Part shown: one piece after another, positions 6,180 through 7,047 of the stretch | How the letters are laid out: each line of letters opens with the position of its first letter | Numbering within the stretch: position 1 is the stretch's first letter | Source: Bordetella parapertussis | GTDB taxonomy: Bacteria; Pseudomonadota; Gammaproteobacteria; Burkholderiales; SG8-39 | DNA: 7,047 nt | NCBI GenBank assembly: GCA_945869935.1 | Contig: CAMBSA010000087.1 | Location: 1 to 7,047 of the forward strand | Direction of reading: 5' to 3' | Notes under the pieces: generated by a model | Told to the model about the DNA's origin: nothing | Database searches by the model: none | The model's input: the letters and a program-made list of their open reading frames with translations, nothing else | Position numbers and translations under genes: made by a program

Positions 6180-6206
6180 GGCCCGGGCAGATGCAATGCC
6201 CGGGCC
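6180..6206. terminator. GC-rich hairpin before the acyl-CoA dehydrogenase gene
   Basis: GGCCCGGGCA (6180-6189) and TGCCCGGGCC (6197-6206) form a perfect 10-bp stem with the 7-base loop GATGCAA. Only TTCGCATCTTC follows, with no T-run, so it is not a classical intrinsic terminator. It sits in the 99-bp gap between the crotonase stop and the dehydrogenase start, ending 12 bp before that gene's ribosome site. An mRNA-stabilising or partial-attenuation element is more likely. Confidence 0.45.
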
Positions 6207-6230
6207 TTCGCATCTTCTAGGAGTGTTCCC

Positions 6231-7047
6231 ATGGATTTCGAATTCACCACCGAACAGAACATGCTTCGCGACAGCATCGCGAAGATGATGGACAGGGTCG
6301 CAACGCCCGAATACATCCGCCGGCTCGACCGCGAACAGGCCTATCCCTACGAGCTATATGACGCGTGGATCGAGATGGGCCTGCTGCGCATGTGCTTTCC
6401 CGAGGAGTACGGCGGCCTCGGCGGCAGCGTCATGGACATGGTGGTCATCGCGGAGGAGCTCTCGCGCAAGAGCTTCGACTTTTTCACCGCGTTCGGTGGC
6501 AGCGTGTTCAACGGCCTGAACCTGGTGAACAAGGGTACCGAGGAGCAGAAGCAGTACTGGATTCCGAAACTGCTCGCCGGGGAGATCCGGCTGTCGATCT
6601 CGATGTCCGAGCCGGACGCGGGTTCCGATATCGGCGCGATGCGCACGACGGCCAAGCGCGACGGCGACGACTGGGTGATCAACGGCCAGAAGATCTGGGC
6701 CACCGGCGCGGGCGCGAAGAACAATGTCATCTGCTGCTACACCAAGACCGATACCTCGGTGCACTACAGGAAAGGCATGTCGCTGTTCCTGATCGACAAC
6801 GATGCGCCGGGCGTCACCTTGCGCAAGCTCGACATGCTCGGGCGGCGCTGCGTGGGCACCTACGAGATTTTTTTCGACAACGTGCGCGTGCCGGCCGACC
6901 GCCTCGTGGGCGGCGAGAACAAGGGCTGGGAAGTGGTGCTCGCGGGACTTCAGGTCGAGCGCATTACTTCTACCGCCGGCTATTCGGGCGGAGCCCAGGC
7001 GGTGGTGGATCTCGCGCTCCAGTACGCGAAGGACCGCAAGCAGTTCG
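6231..7047 (+). CDS. Acyl-CoA dehydrogenase, 3' end cut by window edge
   Basis: The first 272 residues of a flavoprotein that oxidises an acyl-CoA to a 2,3-enoyl-CoA and passes electrons to ETF; family members are about 380-390 aa, so roughly the last 110 residues, including the place where the catalytic Glu of this family normally lies, are outside the window. Seen: helical N-domain MDFEFTTEQNMLRDSI, FPEEYGGLGG (56-65), the FAD/substrate segment SISMSEPDAGSD (122-133), VINGQKIWATGAG (149-161), the beta-domain IFFDNVRVPADRLVG (213-227), GENKGWEVV (228-236), and QVERITSTAG (241-250) opening the C-terminal helical domain, ending at AKDRKQF. The ATG at 6231 has AGGAG at 6219-6223. The N-terminal LDREQAYPYELYDAW is loosely like the carnitine-pathway dehydrogenase CaiA, but no other feature supports a carnitine role. 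Last gene seen in the rightward run; substrate unknown. Confidence 0.93.
   Translation, partial: MDFEFTTEQNMLRDSIAKMMDRVATPEYIRRLDREQAYPYELYDAWIEMGLLRMCFPEEYGGLGGSVMDMVVIAEELSRKSFDFFTAFGGSVFNGLNLVNKGTEEQKQYWIPKLLAGEIRLSISMSEPDAGSDIGAMRTTAKRDGDDWVINGQKIWATGAGAKNNVICCYTKTDTSVHYRKGMSLFLIDNDAPGVTLRKLDMLGRRCVGTYEIFFDNVRVPADRLVGGENKGWEVVLAGLQVERITSTAGYSGGAQAVVDLALQYAKDRKQF

Noticed and set aside
1..7047. Mobile element, CRISPR, toxin-antitoxin or defence system
   Set aside because: No transposase, integrase, terminal repeats, spaced direct repeats, tRNA or small paired genes were seen; all genes fit transport and CoA-ester metabolism with even codon style.

Overview
The window is GC-rich, densely coded DNA that looks like a betaproteobacterium of the Burkholderiales. 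This rests on two tandem tripartite-tricarboxylate (Bug/TctC-type) periplasmic receptors, a family greatly expanded in Bordetella, Cupriavidus, Achromobacter and relatives, and on GC-rich codon use. The assignment is inference; there is no rRNA or other marker gene in the window.

Layout. Two divergent gene blocks flank a 438-bp control region (3586-4023). Leftward (minus strand) run, in order of transcription: a MaoC-like hydratase (3585-3124), an AMP-forming acyl-CoA ligase (3127-1556, overlapping the hydratase by ATGA), a Bug receptor (1524-547) and a second Bug receptor (533 to the left edge, truncated). Rightward (plus strand) run: an Old Yellow Enzyme-type NADH:flavin oxidoreductase (4024-5205), a crotonase resembling 4-hydroxycinnamoyl-CoA hydratase/lyase (5301-6131) and an acyl-CoA dehydrogenase (6231 to the right edge, truncated). 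Strong hairpins lie in both gaps of the rightward run. No RNA gene, CRISPR array, insertion sequence or regulator gene was seen.

How the genes may work together. The set reads as a catabolic cluster for an organic acid: periplasmic receptors bind the acid, the ligase makes its CoA thioester, the dehydrogenase introduces a 2,3-double bond, the two unrelated hydratases add water (or cleave), and the flavin ene-reductase removes a conjugated double bond. No thiolase, 3-hydroxyacyl-CoA dehydrogenase or transporter membrane subunit is in view, so the pathway is incomplete here and the substrate is unknown. The crotonase seems to lack both tyrosines that hold the phenol group in true feruloyl-CoA hydratase/lyase, which argues for a different substrate.

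The most striking non-coding signal is in the divergent control region. Two inverted copies of ATTGATTC-N3-AATCAA-N4-TTGCCT sit with palindrome centres 116 bp apart, each followed at promoter distance by a -10-like hexamer pointing outwards. This looks like a matched pair of regulator-controlled divergent promoters that would switch both gene blocks together.
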